A DNA stretch of 64,000 bases from Ardenticatenaceae bacterium (GCA_020634565.1 JACKBN010000002.1:496001-560000); one strand, 5' to 3'; counted from the first letter of the stretch, positions 17,066-25,218 are shown. Numbers and translations: made by a program. The notes: generated by a model not told the origin, from the letters alone.

Positions 17066-17299
17066 ATGGGCAACGTCGATAAGCGAAATATCCTTGATGA
17101 CGAAGTTTTTACGTACCGGGAAGGCAAAGACCAGAAGGTTTTCATCTACTGGTACGGCAAGCTGGTTAAAATCCTGAAAGGCAAGCCCGCGCAGAAATTT
17201 TTGGCCCAAATTGCCGGTCTGGAACACAAGGAAGCACAATTGGTGATGGCCAAAGCCACGGGCAATTTCAAACGCGGCAATGAACGACAAAACAAATGA
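17066..17299 (+). CDS. Small conserved-looking basic protein, function unknown
   Basis: The gene encodes 77 residues with many Lys, rather hydrophilic: a beta-rich start (DDEVFTYREGKDQKVFIYWYGK) and then a helical, basic second half (VKILKGKPAQKFLAQIAGLE, EAQLVMAKATGNFKRGN). There is no signal peptide or Cys pair. GGGAGG lies upstream at proper spacing, and the gene fits neatly between two dinB genes in the same direction, which supports its being real. It was not recognised by family; the second half resembles a small nucleic-acid-binding helix pair, but that is only an impression. Confidence 0.7.
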   Translation: MGNVDKRNILDDEVFTYREGKDQKVFIYWYGKLVKILKGKPAQKFLAQIAGLEHKEAQLVMAKATGNFKRGNERQNK

Positions 17300-17364
17300 T
17301 CTCAAAAAGTGCTGTGTGGTGGTGAAACGGCCGTAACCAACTGAAAAATTGAGAAAACAGAACG

Positions 17365-17874
17365 ATGGCAGAACAATCAGCATCCAACGAAGAAATATTG
17401 TCCGCATTCACCTCAAGCGCAGACAAGATGCAGGCTTTGGTCCAAAACTTGTCGGAGCCAGATTTAGATTGGGTCAGCGAAATAGATGGCTGGAGTGTTC
17501 GCCAAATTGTGCATCACGTCGCAGATGATTGTGATGTCTGGTCCCTGTGCATCAAAAAAGCCATCGCGACGCCCGGTGTTATGGTTCGATTTGAAGGATT
17601 CCCCGGTAATGAAGCGTGGGCACAGGGGTTAGCATTCGAACAACGCGAGATAGGACCGGCCATTAACCTGATGACAGCACACAGGCAATACATTGCTCAC
17701 CTGTTGACACATTTTCCTGACGTGTGGGAGCAATCTGTAAAATTTGGGGATGCCAAAGGTGACATAGTGGGCGAAATGACGGTTCGCGGGATGGTAAAAA
17801 TGCTCACAGAGCATATGCTTGAACACGTAGAAGCCGTGGCGGCAATAATAGGCGGTAATTCGGCAGGAGCATAA
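17365..17874 (+). CDS. DinB-fold family protein (copy 5)
   Basis: The 169-residue protein has DinB elements: DGWSVRQIVHHVADD (first metal His) and a LTEHMLEHVEAVAAIIGG helix with the HxxxH pair. It is the first of a closely packed set: the next dinB gene starts 5 nt after its stop, then a kinase-like gene. Such spacing means co-translation. The substrate is unknown. Confidence 0.85.
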   Translation: MAEQSASNEEILSAFTSSADKMQALVQNLSEPDLDWVSEIDGWSVRQIVHHVADDCDVWSLCIKKAIATPGVMVRFEGFPGNEAWAQGLAFEQREIGPAINLMTAHRQYIAHLLTHFPDVWEQSVKFGDAKGDIVGEMTVRGMVKMLTEHMLEHVEAVAAIIGGNSAGA

Positions 17875-17879
17875 TAAAA

Positions 17880-18383
17880 ATGAGCTGGAACAAAATCATC
17901 TGGCAGCAATTTGGAGCAGCCATTGACATGCTGGACAATGCCCTTGAGGCGTGCCCGGATGAGCTGTGGCAGGCGCGGCTGTTTCCTGACTCAATCCCTG
18001 AATTTGCGGAGTTTTGGTGCATTGCTTACCATTGCCTCTTCTGGCTAGACTTTTATCTCTCGGAAACGGCCGAAAATTTTGCCCCGCCTGCCCCGTTTAC
18101 CCTGTCGGAGTTTGAGTCTGGGCGGCTGCCAGAGCGGGTTTACACGAAGGAAGAGCTGCGGGAGTATTTGGCATACGGCCGTTCCAAATGCCGCACCACC
18201 ATTGAAGCGATGACCGATTTTATGGCCCCACAGCAAGTGCGCCCCAATTGGCGCATCGAAAGCGTGGGCGAACTGCACCTCTACAACCTGCGCCACGTGC
18301 AGGAACACGCCGCCCAACTGGCCTTGTTTCTCGGGCAAAATGTGGGCACTGCTCCCGGCTGGGTCGGCACAGCCAAAGAGTAA
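17880..18383 (+). CDS. DinB-fold family protein (copy 6)
   Basis: The 167-residue protein is DinB-like and of the Trp-rich variety: EFWCIAYHCLFWLDFYLS carries the first His and LYNLRHVQEHAAQLALFLG the HxxxH helix. It starts 5 nt after the preceding dinB stop and precedes the kinase-like gene by 11 nt. It diverges strongly in sequence from the five other copies, so the set is not a recent tandem duplication. Confidence 0.84.
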   Translation: MSWNKIIWQQFGAAIDMLDNALEACPDELWQARLFPDSIPEFAEFWCIAYHCLFWLDFYLSETAENFAPPAPFTLSEFESGRLPERVYTKEELREYLAYGRSKCRTTIEAMTDFMAPQQVRPNWRIESVGELHLYNLRHVQEHAAQLALFLGQNVGTAPGWVGTAKE

Positions 18384-18394
18384 TCTCAAACGAA

Positions 18395-19087
18395 ATGACA
18401 AACAGATTTGTGGTAAACGAAGCGTTATTAGCCGCCGCCAATACAAAATTGGCCAATCGCCCAAATGTTTATTGGCTGGTTGGCGGCTCCGGCTCCGGCT
18501 CTGGCAAAACAACCATCTGCCAGGCGTTGGCCCAGCAGTACAACCTGCCAATTTACGACATGGATGCCCATATTTACGGGGAATACCACAGCCGTTTCTC
18601 CCCCGCACGCCATCCCGTCAACAGCGAGTGGGCCGCGGCCCCCAACGGGTTGGCCTGGCTGCTAGAGATGAGCTGGGCGGAGTTTGACGCGTTTAACCAG
18701 GCGGCCGTTCCTGAATACCTCGACTTGCTAGCGGAAGATTTGGAAAAGCTGCCGCTGGATGCCGGGCTGTTAATTGATGGCGGGATTGTGAATACGGCCG
18801 TTGCCGCCCAAGCCTTCCCCGCCAGCCAAATGGTTTGCCTCTCGCGTCCCGGCTTCACTAGCAGTGAAGTTTGGCAAGAAACGCCCGAACGGTTGGAAAT
18901 GAAGGCGATGTTTGACCAATTCCCTAACCCAGAAAAAATGTGGCAGAAATTTCTCGATTTTGACGCCAAAATCAACCAAACCATTTTGCACGAAAGCCAA
19001 TCGGCCCAAATTCCCATCTGCATACGCGCTGAAGCGGCTTCCGTCGCTTTGCTGGCACAGCGTGTGGCCCAGGTCTTAAGGTTATAA
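18395..19087 (+). CDS. P-loop NTPase, putative small-molecule kinase
   Basis: The 230-residue protein has an extended Walker A, GGSGSGSGKTT, near residue 30, and a Walker-B-like LLIDGGIV near 130. DMDAHIYGEYH shortly after the P-loop is typical of substrate-binding aspartates in nucleoside or shikimate-type kinases. The ATG at 18395 gives a compact N-terminus; the frame is open upstream inside the dinB gene but that part is unlikely to be translated. The substrate is unknown. It sits between dinB and yjbR-like genes with short gaps, in an apparent operon. Confidence 0.78.
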   Translation: MTNRFVVNEALLAAANTKLANRPNVYWLVGGSGSGSGKTTICQALAQQYNLPIYDMDAHIYGEYHSRFSPARHPVNSEWAAAPNGLAWLLEMSWAEFDAFNQAAVPEYLDLLAEDLEKLPLDAGLLIDGGIVNTAVAAQAFPASQMVCLSRPGFTSSEVWQETPERLEMKAMFDQFPNPEKMWQKFLDFDAKINQTILHESQSAQIPICIRAEAASVALLAQRVAQVLRL

Positions 19088-19092
19088 AGCCC

Positions 19093-19461
19093 GTGACACC
19101 CGAACAGCAGCTTGAGCGCGTGCGCAAACTCTGTTTTGCCTTCCCGGAAACCAGCGAACGCCTCTCGCATGGCGAACCGACTTTTTTTGTGCGTGGCAAG
19201 AAGGTATTTGTGATGTTTGCCGACGATCATCATGAAGACGGCCGTATCGCCGTCTGGTTGCCCGCTTCGCCCGGCCTTCAAGAAGTGCTGGTTGAAACGC
19301 AACCTGAAACGTTCTTCAAGCCACCCTACGTCGGCGTGCGCGGCTGGATTGGCATCGACCTCAACCAAATCAGCGATGAGGATTTGCAGTTTTACATCCG
19401 CAGTGGCTGGTTTTTGATTGCCCCCAAGAAATTACAGGCCCAATTTAACGAAACTCAATAA
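19093..19461 (+). CDS. MmcQ/YjbR-like protein
   Basis: The 122-residue protein fits the YjbR (double-wing CyaY-like fold) family: RVRKLCFAFPETSERLSHGEPTF at the N-terminus, then KKVFVMF and VGVRGWIGIDL. The family is widespread; some members are annotated as DNA-binding or linked to antibiotic resistance, without a firm biochemical role. The start is GTG at 19093, 5 nt after the kinase-like stop. It is part of the dinB-kinase-yjbR run. Confidence 0.86.
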   Translation: MTPEQQLERVRKLCFAFPETSERLSHGEPTFFVRGKKVFVMFADDHHEDGRIAVWLPASPGLQEVLVETQPETFFKPPYVGVRGWIGIDLNQISDEDLQFYIRSGWFLIAPKKLQAQFNETQ

Positions 19462-19479
19462 CCTAAGGAAAATGAACCT

Positions 19480-19896
19480 ATGAGTGAGCCAAACGATCGA
19501 AACAAACAAGTCATCGCAGAATTTCGCGCCAACGAAGGCCAGGTTGGTGGCTTTTTTGCAGACAAACAACTACTGCTACTGCACACCATCGGAGCCAAAA
19601 GCGGCCAGCCCCGCATCAATCCCCTGGTTTACATGCCCGATGGCGACCGCTTTATCATCATCGCCTCCAAAGCTGGTGCCCCCAGCCACCCCGACTGGTA
19701 CTACAACCTTGTCGCCAACCCGGACGTGCGCATTGAAGTTGGCACTGAAGAGCTGCCCGTCCAAGCCACAGTAGCCGAGGAACCGGAACGCAGCCAACTG
19801 TACGATAAAATCGCTGCCAAATACGATTTCTTCGCTGAGTACGCGCGCAAAGTCACCACGCGCGTCATCCCTGTCATCGTTTTAACCCGGAAGTAA
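19480..19896 (+). CDS. F420-/deazaflavin-dependent nitroreductase-family protein (Ddn-like)
   Basis: The 138-residue protein matches the DUF385/Ddn split-barrel family: LLLLHTIGAKSGQPRINPLVY, then SKAGAPSHPDWYYNLVANPDVRIEVG, and a C-terminal RVIPVIVLTRK strand. Family members bind the deazaflavin F420 and reduce quinones or nitro compounds. F420 use implies that the host makes F420, which is not shown in this window. AAGGAA precedes the ATG. It is the last gene of the operon-like run from 17365. Confidence 0.88.
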   Translation: MSEPNDRNKQVIAEFRANEGQVGGFFADKQLLLLHTIGAKSGQPRINPLVYMPDGDRFIIIASKAGAPSHPDWYYNLVANPDVRIEVGTEELPVQATVAEEPERSQLYDKIAAKYDFFAEYARKVTTRVIPVIVLTRK

Positions 19897-19905
19897 ACAT
19901 TTCAA

Positions 19906-19995
19906 GACTTACGCAATTAGCTCAAAGATTGGACCAATTTAACTGCAGAGTCAGCAAACTATTCTCGACTAAAATTGGTCCAATCTACGTAAGTC
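19906..19995. repeat. 90-bp palindromic element with nested inverted arms (MITE-like)
   Basis: Outer arms GACTTACG (19906-19913) and CGTAAGTC (19988-19995) enclose inner arms GATTGGACCAATTT (19927-19940) and AAATTGGTCCAATC (19972-19985). All four arms are perfect. The termini GACTTACG resemble ends of some small transposable elements, so a MITE or IS remnant is possible. It also could terminate the upstream operon. No target duplication is evident. Confidence 0.68.
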
Positions 19996-20021
19996 ACCAA
20001 TTCAACTAAAGGACACATAAA

Positions 20022-20408
20022 ATGAAAGCAACTGGCACATTTGAAATTAAGCTGCTTCCCCTGGAACCCTATGCCGTTGGCAGTGATGGTGTTAACCTGG
20101 GTCGCCTATCCATTGACAAAACCTTTCAGGGCGATTTGACCGCTCAAAGCCAGGGTGAAATGCTCTCCGCCCTGACGCCCACGGAAGGTTCGGCCGGGTA
20201 TGTGGCGATTGAACAGGTCAGCGGCAGTTTGCACGGCAAAAAAGGTAGCTTTGTGCTGCAACACTTTGGCATCTCCGAAGCCGAAGGGCAGCGCCTCATT
20301 TTGGAAGTCGTGCCTGATTCCGGCACGGGCAAACTGGTTGGCCTCAGCGGCAAAATGGCGATTCTCATCGAGGATGGCCAACATTTTTACGAATTCGAGT
20401 ATCTCTAG
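20022..20408 (+). CDS. DUF3224 family protein
   Basis: The 128-residue protein looks like a DUF3224 beta-barrel: ATGTFEIKLLPLEP, LSIDKTFQGDLTAQSQGEML, GSAGYVAIEQVSGSLHGKKGSFVLQH and VVPDSGTGKLVGLSGKM are the typical blocks. The family has a lipocalin-like or allene oxide cyclase-like barrel and no known reaction. Its TAG stop ends exactly at the first base of the neighbouring IS terminal repeat; without the IS the frame would read TAA instead, so the protein sequence is unchanged by the insertion. Confidence 0.85.
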   Translation: MKATGTFEIKLLPLEPYAVGSDGVNLGRLSIDKTFQGDLTAQSQGEMLSALTPTEGSAGYVAIEQVSGSLHGKKGSFVLQHFGISEAEGQRLILEVVPDSGTGKLVGLSGKMAILIEDGQHFYEFEYL

Positions 20409-21886
20409 TTTCCGCTAACGCGGCATTGACAAAAGACTTTGAGCGATAGCTCAAAGCGGTGAACATTGAAAAATCGGTTGTAAAACCGTGTCAAATTGAT
20501 GTGAATGGTTAAGTCGGCGCTTTTTGCCGCCGATGCGCCGCTACTCCCTTGGGCAAATGCGCCGTAACCGATGCTTTTTTGCGAAGTTGGGGGTCAGAGA
20601 GGGTATCTTTAGGAAAAAACTCGCCCGCTAAGACCCGACGCAGACGGCCAGATGTTTTTTTGGGCGTCTATCCCAAAAGCCAGTTGGCATCGGGGGTAAG
20701 ACGGTCACCAGATAGGTCAAGATATTGGCCATCAATAAAGCCAGTTCTGGCAAACGAGCACAAGACTCTGGAGCAAAGACGAATTGACGGTGCAAGCCTA
20801 ACATCTGCTTGGCTACCAACGGGATTTGCTCTACCGACCACCGGTCTTGATACAGGCAGAAGATGGTCAAAGGGTCTGCCTGCTGCAGATTGGTTCCCAA
20901 AACCAGCGGCTTGTCATACAAAGGGTCGAAGAAAACCCAAAACGTGAAGGTTTCAGGTGCTTGCCCCGGTTTGTATGTTGATGGAATCAACTCAACCCAG
21001 CCCTGGGCAACGATTTCGCGCCCCTGAAAATGAATGACTTCTTCTCTATCAGGTGGAGTCGCTTCTATCTCTTTTTCCAGATGGGTGCGTGGCAAGGGGC
21101 GGACTTTTTCACCCCATTTGGGTCGGCAGCCGCGTCCTTTGTATTCTGGCAAGTAATTACGACGACCTGTGCAGTTAAGGGCCAGCCGAATCACATATTG
21201 CCCCATACCAACCGCCTGCATGTCACTGATTTCCACACCCGCATCGGCAATCGCCACTTCGCCCTCAGCCAAATGATGCTTGACCCAGCGCAAGGTATCA
21301 GCTTTGAGTGTGGCTTCGCTTCGGTCTTTCTTGTTGGTGCGAATGATTTGACGTAGCAGCGGAATGCGTTGCCCGTCAACCTGCCCAACCTGGCAAATAA
21401 CACCAAAACCAACACCACATAGTGCTCGTCCTGCCAAGCTGTGAAACATCTTTCCCGTCCATCCTTTAAGTTTGAACCGCCAAAATGCTGTCCAGTCAAC
21501 GGCAACTGGTCGATACCCTTCATATTCATGGCTTTGCCATTTTCCTTCAGACAAAACATAGCTGTGCCATCGGGCAAGGCATTCATTGATATACCAGACA
21601 CCATGACGGAAGGCTCTCCATATCCGTCGGCTTTCTTCCGATGAAAACCCATTTGCTTTCAAGGCGGGGAAAATCGCGCCTCGGCTTTGCACAAATGAGC
21701 CATTTAGAATCGTCCACATCAATTGTAAAAGTGCGAGATTCGTACCCACGGGTACGGTTTGTACGATTATTTGTAAAACATGTATAGTTTGAGTGATGGC
21801 GATTGACATTTTGCCCTCCTGTAGATTTCAGCACCTACAATTATGGGCTGGTTAATCGCCATCGTCACCTATCACTTAGCGGAAAC
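20408..21886. mobile_element. Insertion sequence, about 1.48 kb, with 11-bp terminal inverted repeats
   Basis: GTTTCCGCTAA (20408-20418) and its exact reverse complement TTAGCGGAAAC (21876-21886) bound the element, which contains one transposase gene on the minus strand and about 220 bp of non-coding left end. No clear direct target repeat flanks it. ACGGCCGT is absent from it, unlike the surrounding DNA. It lies between the DUF3224 gene and a small membrane protein gene. Confidence 0.82.
20628..21809 (-). CDS. DDE transposase (IS4-superfamily-like)
   Basis: The 393-residue protein has a probable DDE triad: Asp105 in AVDWTAFW, Asp189 in AIADAG and Glu327 in YQDRWSVEQIP, the last being the Trp/Glu context usual in IS4-type transposases. 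A beta-strand-rich insertion lies between the second Asp and Glu. AGGAGG stands 6 nt before the ATG. The gene appears intact, so the element could be active. The exact IS family was not determined. Confidence 0.85.
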   Translation of the reverse strand: MSIAITQTIHVLQIIVQTVPVGTNLALLQLMWTILNGSFVQSRGAIFPALKANGFSSEESRRIWRAFRHGVWYINECLARWHSYVLSEGKWQSHEYEGYRPVAVDWTAFWRFKLKGWTGKMFHSLAGRALCGVGFGVICQVGQVDGQRIPLLRQIIRTNKKDRSEATLKADTLRWVKHHLAEGEVAIADAGVEISDMQAVGMGQYVIRLALNCTGRRNYLPEYKGRGCRPKWGEKVRPLPRTHLEKEIEATPPDREEVIHFQGREIVAQGWVELIPSTYKPGQAPETFTFWVFFDPLYDKPLVLGTNLQQADPLTIFCLYQDRWSVEQIPLVAKQMLGLHRQFVFAPESCARLPELALLMANILTYLVTVLPPMPTGFWDRRPKKHLAVCVGS

Positions 21887-21951
21887 AAAAGAGTATTCGC
21901 TAGCATAGATTTCTGAGTGCCAACCAAATATTCTGGCATTAGGAGACCAAA

Positions 21952-22269
21952 ATGAACCGCATTCTGTTAGGAATAGTTGTTGGTATTCTTTTTGGAATAA
22001 TCGATGTGCTGCTTATGATCCCCATCTCATTTCCTGACGCAGCTGACAAACGGGTAGCTATGACCGGCGCATTTTTTGACCGTTTTGCCATTGGTGCATT
22101 AATCGGGGCGACCAACTTGCCCGTGGCGCCCTGGCTTCAGGGGATCATCGTTAGTGTTTTGGTTAGCCTTCCCAGCGCCATTATCACTCGTTCCTATATC
22201 CCAATTTTGGCTGTTGGCGTGGCAGGCGGCGCCCTGGCTGGATTTGTAATCGGTGTATGGGGCCTATGA
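21952..22269 (+). CDS. Small integral membrane protein, function unknown
   Basis: The 105-residue protein is almost entirely hydrophobic, with three or four predicted membrane helices: LLGIVVGILFGIIDVLLMIP, a Gly/Ala-rich segment around FAIGALIGAT, LQGIIVSVLVSLPSAII, and ILAVGVAGGALAGFVIGVWG. AGGAG precedes the ATG. Its stop overlaps the start of the AlkZ-like gene (ATGA), so the two are translationally coupled. No family was recognised. Confidence 0.75.
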   Translation: MNRILLGIVVGILFGIIDVLLMIPISFPDAADKRVAMTGAFFDRFAIGALIGATNLPVAPWLQGIIVSVLVSLPSAIITRSYIPILAVGVAGGALAGFVIGVWGL

Positions 22270-23354
22270 AACTATCCAACATAGCCCAACTGCGACTGCG
22301 CTGTCAGCATCTTGCTTCAGCGCCATTAAATGAGCCGGTAGATGTGGTGCGGTGGTTAACGGCCGTTCAAGCCCAGGATTACTACGGCGCCAAATGGGCG
22401 CTCGGCCTGCGCCTGCCCAATGTGGTGGAAGCTGATTTAGACGCCGCTTACAACACGGGGGCCATCCTGCGCACCCACGTTTTGCGCCCTACCTGGCATT
22501 TTGTCGCCCCAGAAGACATCCGCTGGCTGCTTCAGCTAACCGGGCCGCGCGTCCACGCCAAAAATGGTACTGCATACCGCCAGACGGAACTGGACGAAAA
22601 AACGCGCCATCGCTGCTACGAGGTGTTGGCGAAGGCATTGCAGAACGGCCGTTATCTGACGCGCCATGAGCTGGGGGAAGCACTGCAACAAGCAGGCATC
22701 AAAAATGCCGAATCGGGGCGACGCCTGACGTACATCGTGATGAGCGCCGAGCTGGACGGCATTTTGTGTAACGGCCCCCGGCGCGGCAATCAGTTCACCT
22801 ATGCCTTGCTGGAAGAATGGGTATCGCCTGCCACAGAGCGAACCCATGATGAAGCTTTGGCTGAACTCACTCGCCGTTTCTTTTTAAGCCACGGCCCAGC
22901 CACAGAGTACGATTTTGCCAACTGGTCGGGGTTGACGCTGGCAGACGGCCGTACGGGCCTGGACATCGTGCAAAAGAAGCTGGAACAGGCGGAAATTGAC
23001 GGCCAAACGTACTGGTTTTCCCCTGAGATCCCCACTGAAGTTAAACGGCCGTCCCGCGCCTACATTCTGTCCGTTTTTGATGAATATTTCATCGGCTACA
23101 AAGACCGCCGCGCCATTATGAATGAAGAGACCGAGGCCCGCCTAGGCAACTTGGGCAACGCGCTCACTTACATTCTGGTGCTGGATGGGCAGGTCGTTGG
23201 CACCTGCCGCCGCAGCTTGCAGAAAAACAGAGCAACCGTTGAAGCTACCCTTTACCCTTCCCTCTCCCCCAATGAGCAGGACGCTCTTGTCGCCGCATCG
23301 CAGCAATTTGGTGCATTTTTAGAAAAAGACGTTGCGTTTATTAATAAAAAATAA
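22266..23354 (+). CDS. AlkZ-like winged-helix DNA glycosylase family protein
   Basis: The 362-residue protein belongs to the HTH_42 family of winged-helix proteins (AlkZ/YcaQ). The N-terminal VRWLTAVQAQDYYGAKWALGLR holds the QxQ motif (Gln35, Gln37) that is catalytic in the AlkZ glycosylases, which unhook interstrand crosslinks or remove alkylated bases. LRPTWHFVAPEDIRWLL and SVFDEYFIGYKDR are further family blocks. The start at 22266 overlaps the preceding stop; ATG at 22257 is an alternative. Regulators of similar fold lack the QxQ, so a repair role is favoured but unproven. It is the second alkylation-type glycosylase in this 17-kb region. Confidence 0.82.
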   Translation: MKLSNIAQLRLRCQHLASAPLNEPVDVVRWLTAVQAQDYYGAKWALGLRLPNVVEADLDAAYNTGAILRTHVLRPTWHFVAPEDIRWLLQLTGPRVHAKNGTAYRQTELDEKTRHRCYEVLAKALQNGRYLTRHELGEALQQAGIKNAESGRRLTYIVMSAELDGILCNGPRRGNQFTYALLEEWVSPATERTHDEALAELTRRFFLSHGPATEYDFANWSGLTLADGRTGLDIVQKKLEQAEIDGQTYWFSPEIPTEVKRPSRAYILSVFDEYFIGYKDRRAIMNEETEARLGNLGNALTYILVLDGQVVGTCRRSLQKNRATVEATLYPSLSPNEQDALVAASQQFGAFLEKDVAFINKK

Positions 23355-23442
23355 TAAAAGACCCCTGAAACGTTGCAATCTTAAATAAGTTTTACTTATA
23401 GTAATCTGTAAGTTCTACCAATCGCGTTCCAGGGGTTTCAAC
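23355..23442. repeat. Spacer with inverted CCCCTGAAAC-type repeat
   Basis: CCCCTG (23362-23367) pairs with CAGGGG (23430-23435), and both are followed by GTTTC/GAAAC-like sequence. The arms are about 60 bp apart and enclose an A/T-rich segment before the esterase ATG. It could be a terminator for the glycosylase gene or a leader structure of the esterase gene. Confidence 0.35.
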
Positions 23443-25077
23443 ATGTTTTCTTTTGCCAGATTCCGTCTCGTGGGTCTTTTGTTTGTATTAGCTGCCGTAC
23501 TTATGGTTACCCTCATTAAAAACGAGCCTGTTCAAGCAGGGTTTGTTCGCAATGAGGACAACTACTGGAACATGGGCAGTCGCCCTTTGCCCAGTGACGG
23601 CAATGGAGAAATCAAACATTGCACCTTAGAGAGCAATAACCTTAAACTGCCTAACAACTCTGTGGGTATTAACGTTTACACTCCGCCCAACTACAACAAC
23701 AATAGCCTCGACTATCCCGTGATTTATTTACTACATGGTCTTAACGGCGATGAATACAATTATCTTTCCTATTTCAGCGGCAGCGACCTATTTAACAGCA
23801 ACGGTAGTCTGCCGGGCTTGATTGATAATGGATTAACAGACGAAGCAATCGTTGTCTTGGTCAACGGTGGTGCACAGAGCTTTTACAATGATTGGAGCGA
23901 TAGCACCGACTATGGCCCCAGTTCTAACTTTCCCATCCTTTCCGAATCGGTCATCATGGAAGATATCATTCCCTTCGTGGATGCCAACTTTCGCACGATT
24001 GACAATCGAAACGGCCGTGCTATCGAAGGATTTTCTATGGGAGGACGAGGCGCACTCAAGCTAGCCTTTAATCACCCTGACCAGTTCTGCTCAACCATTG
24101 CTTACGCTGGGGCAGCCTATGAATCAATTCCTGGATCGGCGATAGGTAATCCCAGCATTGGTCCACATGAGCCAGCCAACCAAATTTCAACCATTGCAGA
24201 AGTAAAAGCCGCTGACATTCTAGCAAATGCGCTGCAAATTCGGCTGGTGGATGGCAGTGGTGATGGAGCAGCAGGTCAGGGTGGCGGCAGTGACAACCTG
24301 AGTATTCAGCTTGATGAGTTAGGGATTGCTCACGAATTTGAACCCAGCCAAATTGGGGTTTCATCACATAATTGGGCGCAGTATCATCAAGCTGCTGGCG
24401 CGTATGGCCTTGAATTCCATTTTCAATGCTTTAACAACAATGCTGTAGCCACAACTATCGTTACGGCAGTTGCTAAAGATGAAACAATTGACAGAGAACC
24501 TTTGCCAACGAAGCCAAGCAATCCCAGATTTACGACAACCCCCACATCAACATTGCTGCCTACATCTACCTCAACATTGCCACCAACCTCTACAGCTACA
24601 CTCTCGCCAACCAACACCGCAACACTGCCGCCTACTTCCACGGCAACGATACAACCCACAGCCACTGCTACCCTTTTCCCGACGGTCACACTATCACCAA
24701 CTGTGACCGCAACACTGCTACCCACTTTCACGGCAACGGCGCAACCCACAGCCACTGCTACCCTTTTTCCGACGGTCACACTATCATCAACTGTAACCGC
24801 AACACTGCTACCCACTTTCACGGCAACGGCGCAACCCACAGCCACTACTACCCTTTTTCCAACCGCCACACTGTCACCAACTGTAACTTCAACATCGCTG
24901 CCTACGTCTACGCCAACAGTACAACCCATGTCTACAGCAACGCTTTTGCCAACGAGCACAGTGTCGTCTACAGTGACTTCAACACCACTGCCAACAGCCA
25001 CGCTAACACCAACAATATCAGCAACATTCACTCCAACCCTGATTGTTTCATCTGTGCCTGTGGGTTTTTGCAACTGA
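23443..25077 (+). CDS. Secreted esterase (esterase D/feruloyl-esterase-like) with Thr/Pro repeat tail
   Basis: The 544-residue protein starts with a signal peptide (hydrophobic LVGLLFVLAAVLMVTLI, then VQAG). Residues ~55-330 form a putative-esterase alpha/beta hydrolase: DYPVIYLLHGLNGDEYNYL, nucleophile GFSMGG near 195 and a likely base in SSHNWAQYHQ near 310. The remaining ~185 residues are a Thr/Pro/Ala-rich tail made of 30-residue repeats, each 90 bp, a probable glycosylated spacer or surface anchor stalk. The protein is probably exported and acts on esters of plant or microbial polymers; the substrate is not known. The tail ends without a sortase motif or membrane helix. Confidence 0.85.
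   Translation: MFSFARFRLVGLLFVLAAVLMVTLIKNEPVQAGFVRNEDNYWNMGSRPLPSDGNGEIKHCTLESNNLKLPNNSVGINVYTPPNYNNNSLDYPVIYLLHGLNGDEYNYLSYFSGSDLFNSNGSLPGLIDNGLTDEAIVVLVNGGAQSFYNDWSDSTDYGPSSNFPILSESVIMEDIIPFVDANFRTIDNRNGRAIEGFSMGGRGALKLAFNHPDQFCSTIAYAGAAYESIPGSAIGNPSIGPHEPANQISTIAEVKAADILANALQIRLVDGSGDGAAGQGGGSDNLSIQLDELGIAHEFEPSQIGVSSHNWAQYHQAAGAYGLEFHFQCFNNNAVATTIVTAVAKDETIDREPLPTKPSNPRFTTTPTSTLLPTSTSTLPPTSTATLSPTNTATLPPTSTATIQPTATATLFPTVTLSPTVTATLLPTFTATAQPTATATLFPTVTLSSTVTATLLPTFTATAQPTATTTLFPTATLSPTVTSTSLPTSTPTVQPMSTATLLPTSTVSSTVTSTPLPTATLTPTISATFTPTLIVSSVPVGFCN
24655..24935 (+). repeat. 90-bp tandem repeats in the esterase tail
   Basis: Three near-identical 90-bp units begin around 24661, 24751 and 24841 (each with CCCACAGCCACTGCTACC or a close variant), embedded in a longer degenerate Thr/Pro-coding region from 24530 to 25050. 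The high identity of the first two suggests recent slippage or unequal exchange, so copy number may vary among strains. Confidence 0.8.
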
Positions 25078-25154
25078 GTTCACACGCAGCGCCACTTGCT
25101 AACAAATCTAGCGCTTCTCAAGCACCATAGAAGGTCACGTTTACCAGTTTGTTA

Positions 25155-25183
25155 TGTACAATTGGTAGTGATTTCTCTATAAT
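25155..25183 (+). promoter_or_regulatory. Promoter of the TPR histidine kinase gene
   Basis: TGTACA (25155-25160) and a perfect TATAAT (25178-25183) are 17 bp apart, about 35 bp before the probable GTG start. Confidence 0.5.
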
Positions 25184-25218
25184 GACGACGTTATTAAATA
25201 AGGTTGGGAAGGCAAGAC

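Noticed and set aside
20408..21886. Target-site duplication of the IS
   Set aside because: GAGTATC and GAGTATT near the two ends are similar, but they are not equally placed next to the terminal repeats, so no duplication is claimed.
24423..25073. A 216-codon Val/Gly-rich open frame on the minus strand of the esterase tail
   Set aside because: It is the mirror of the Thr/Pro repeat coding region, lacks a ribosome-binding site and has only low-complexity sequence.
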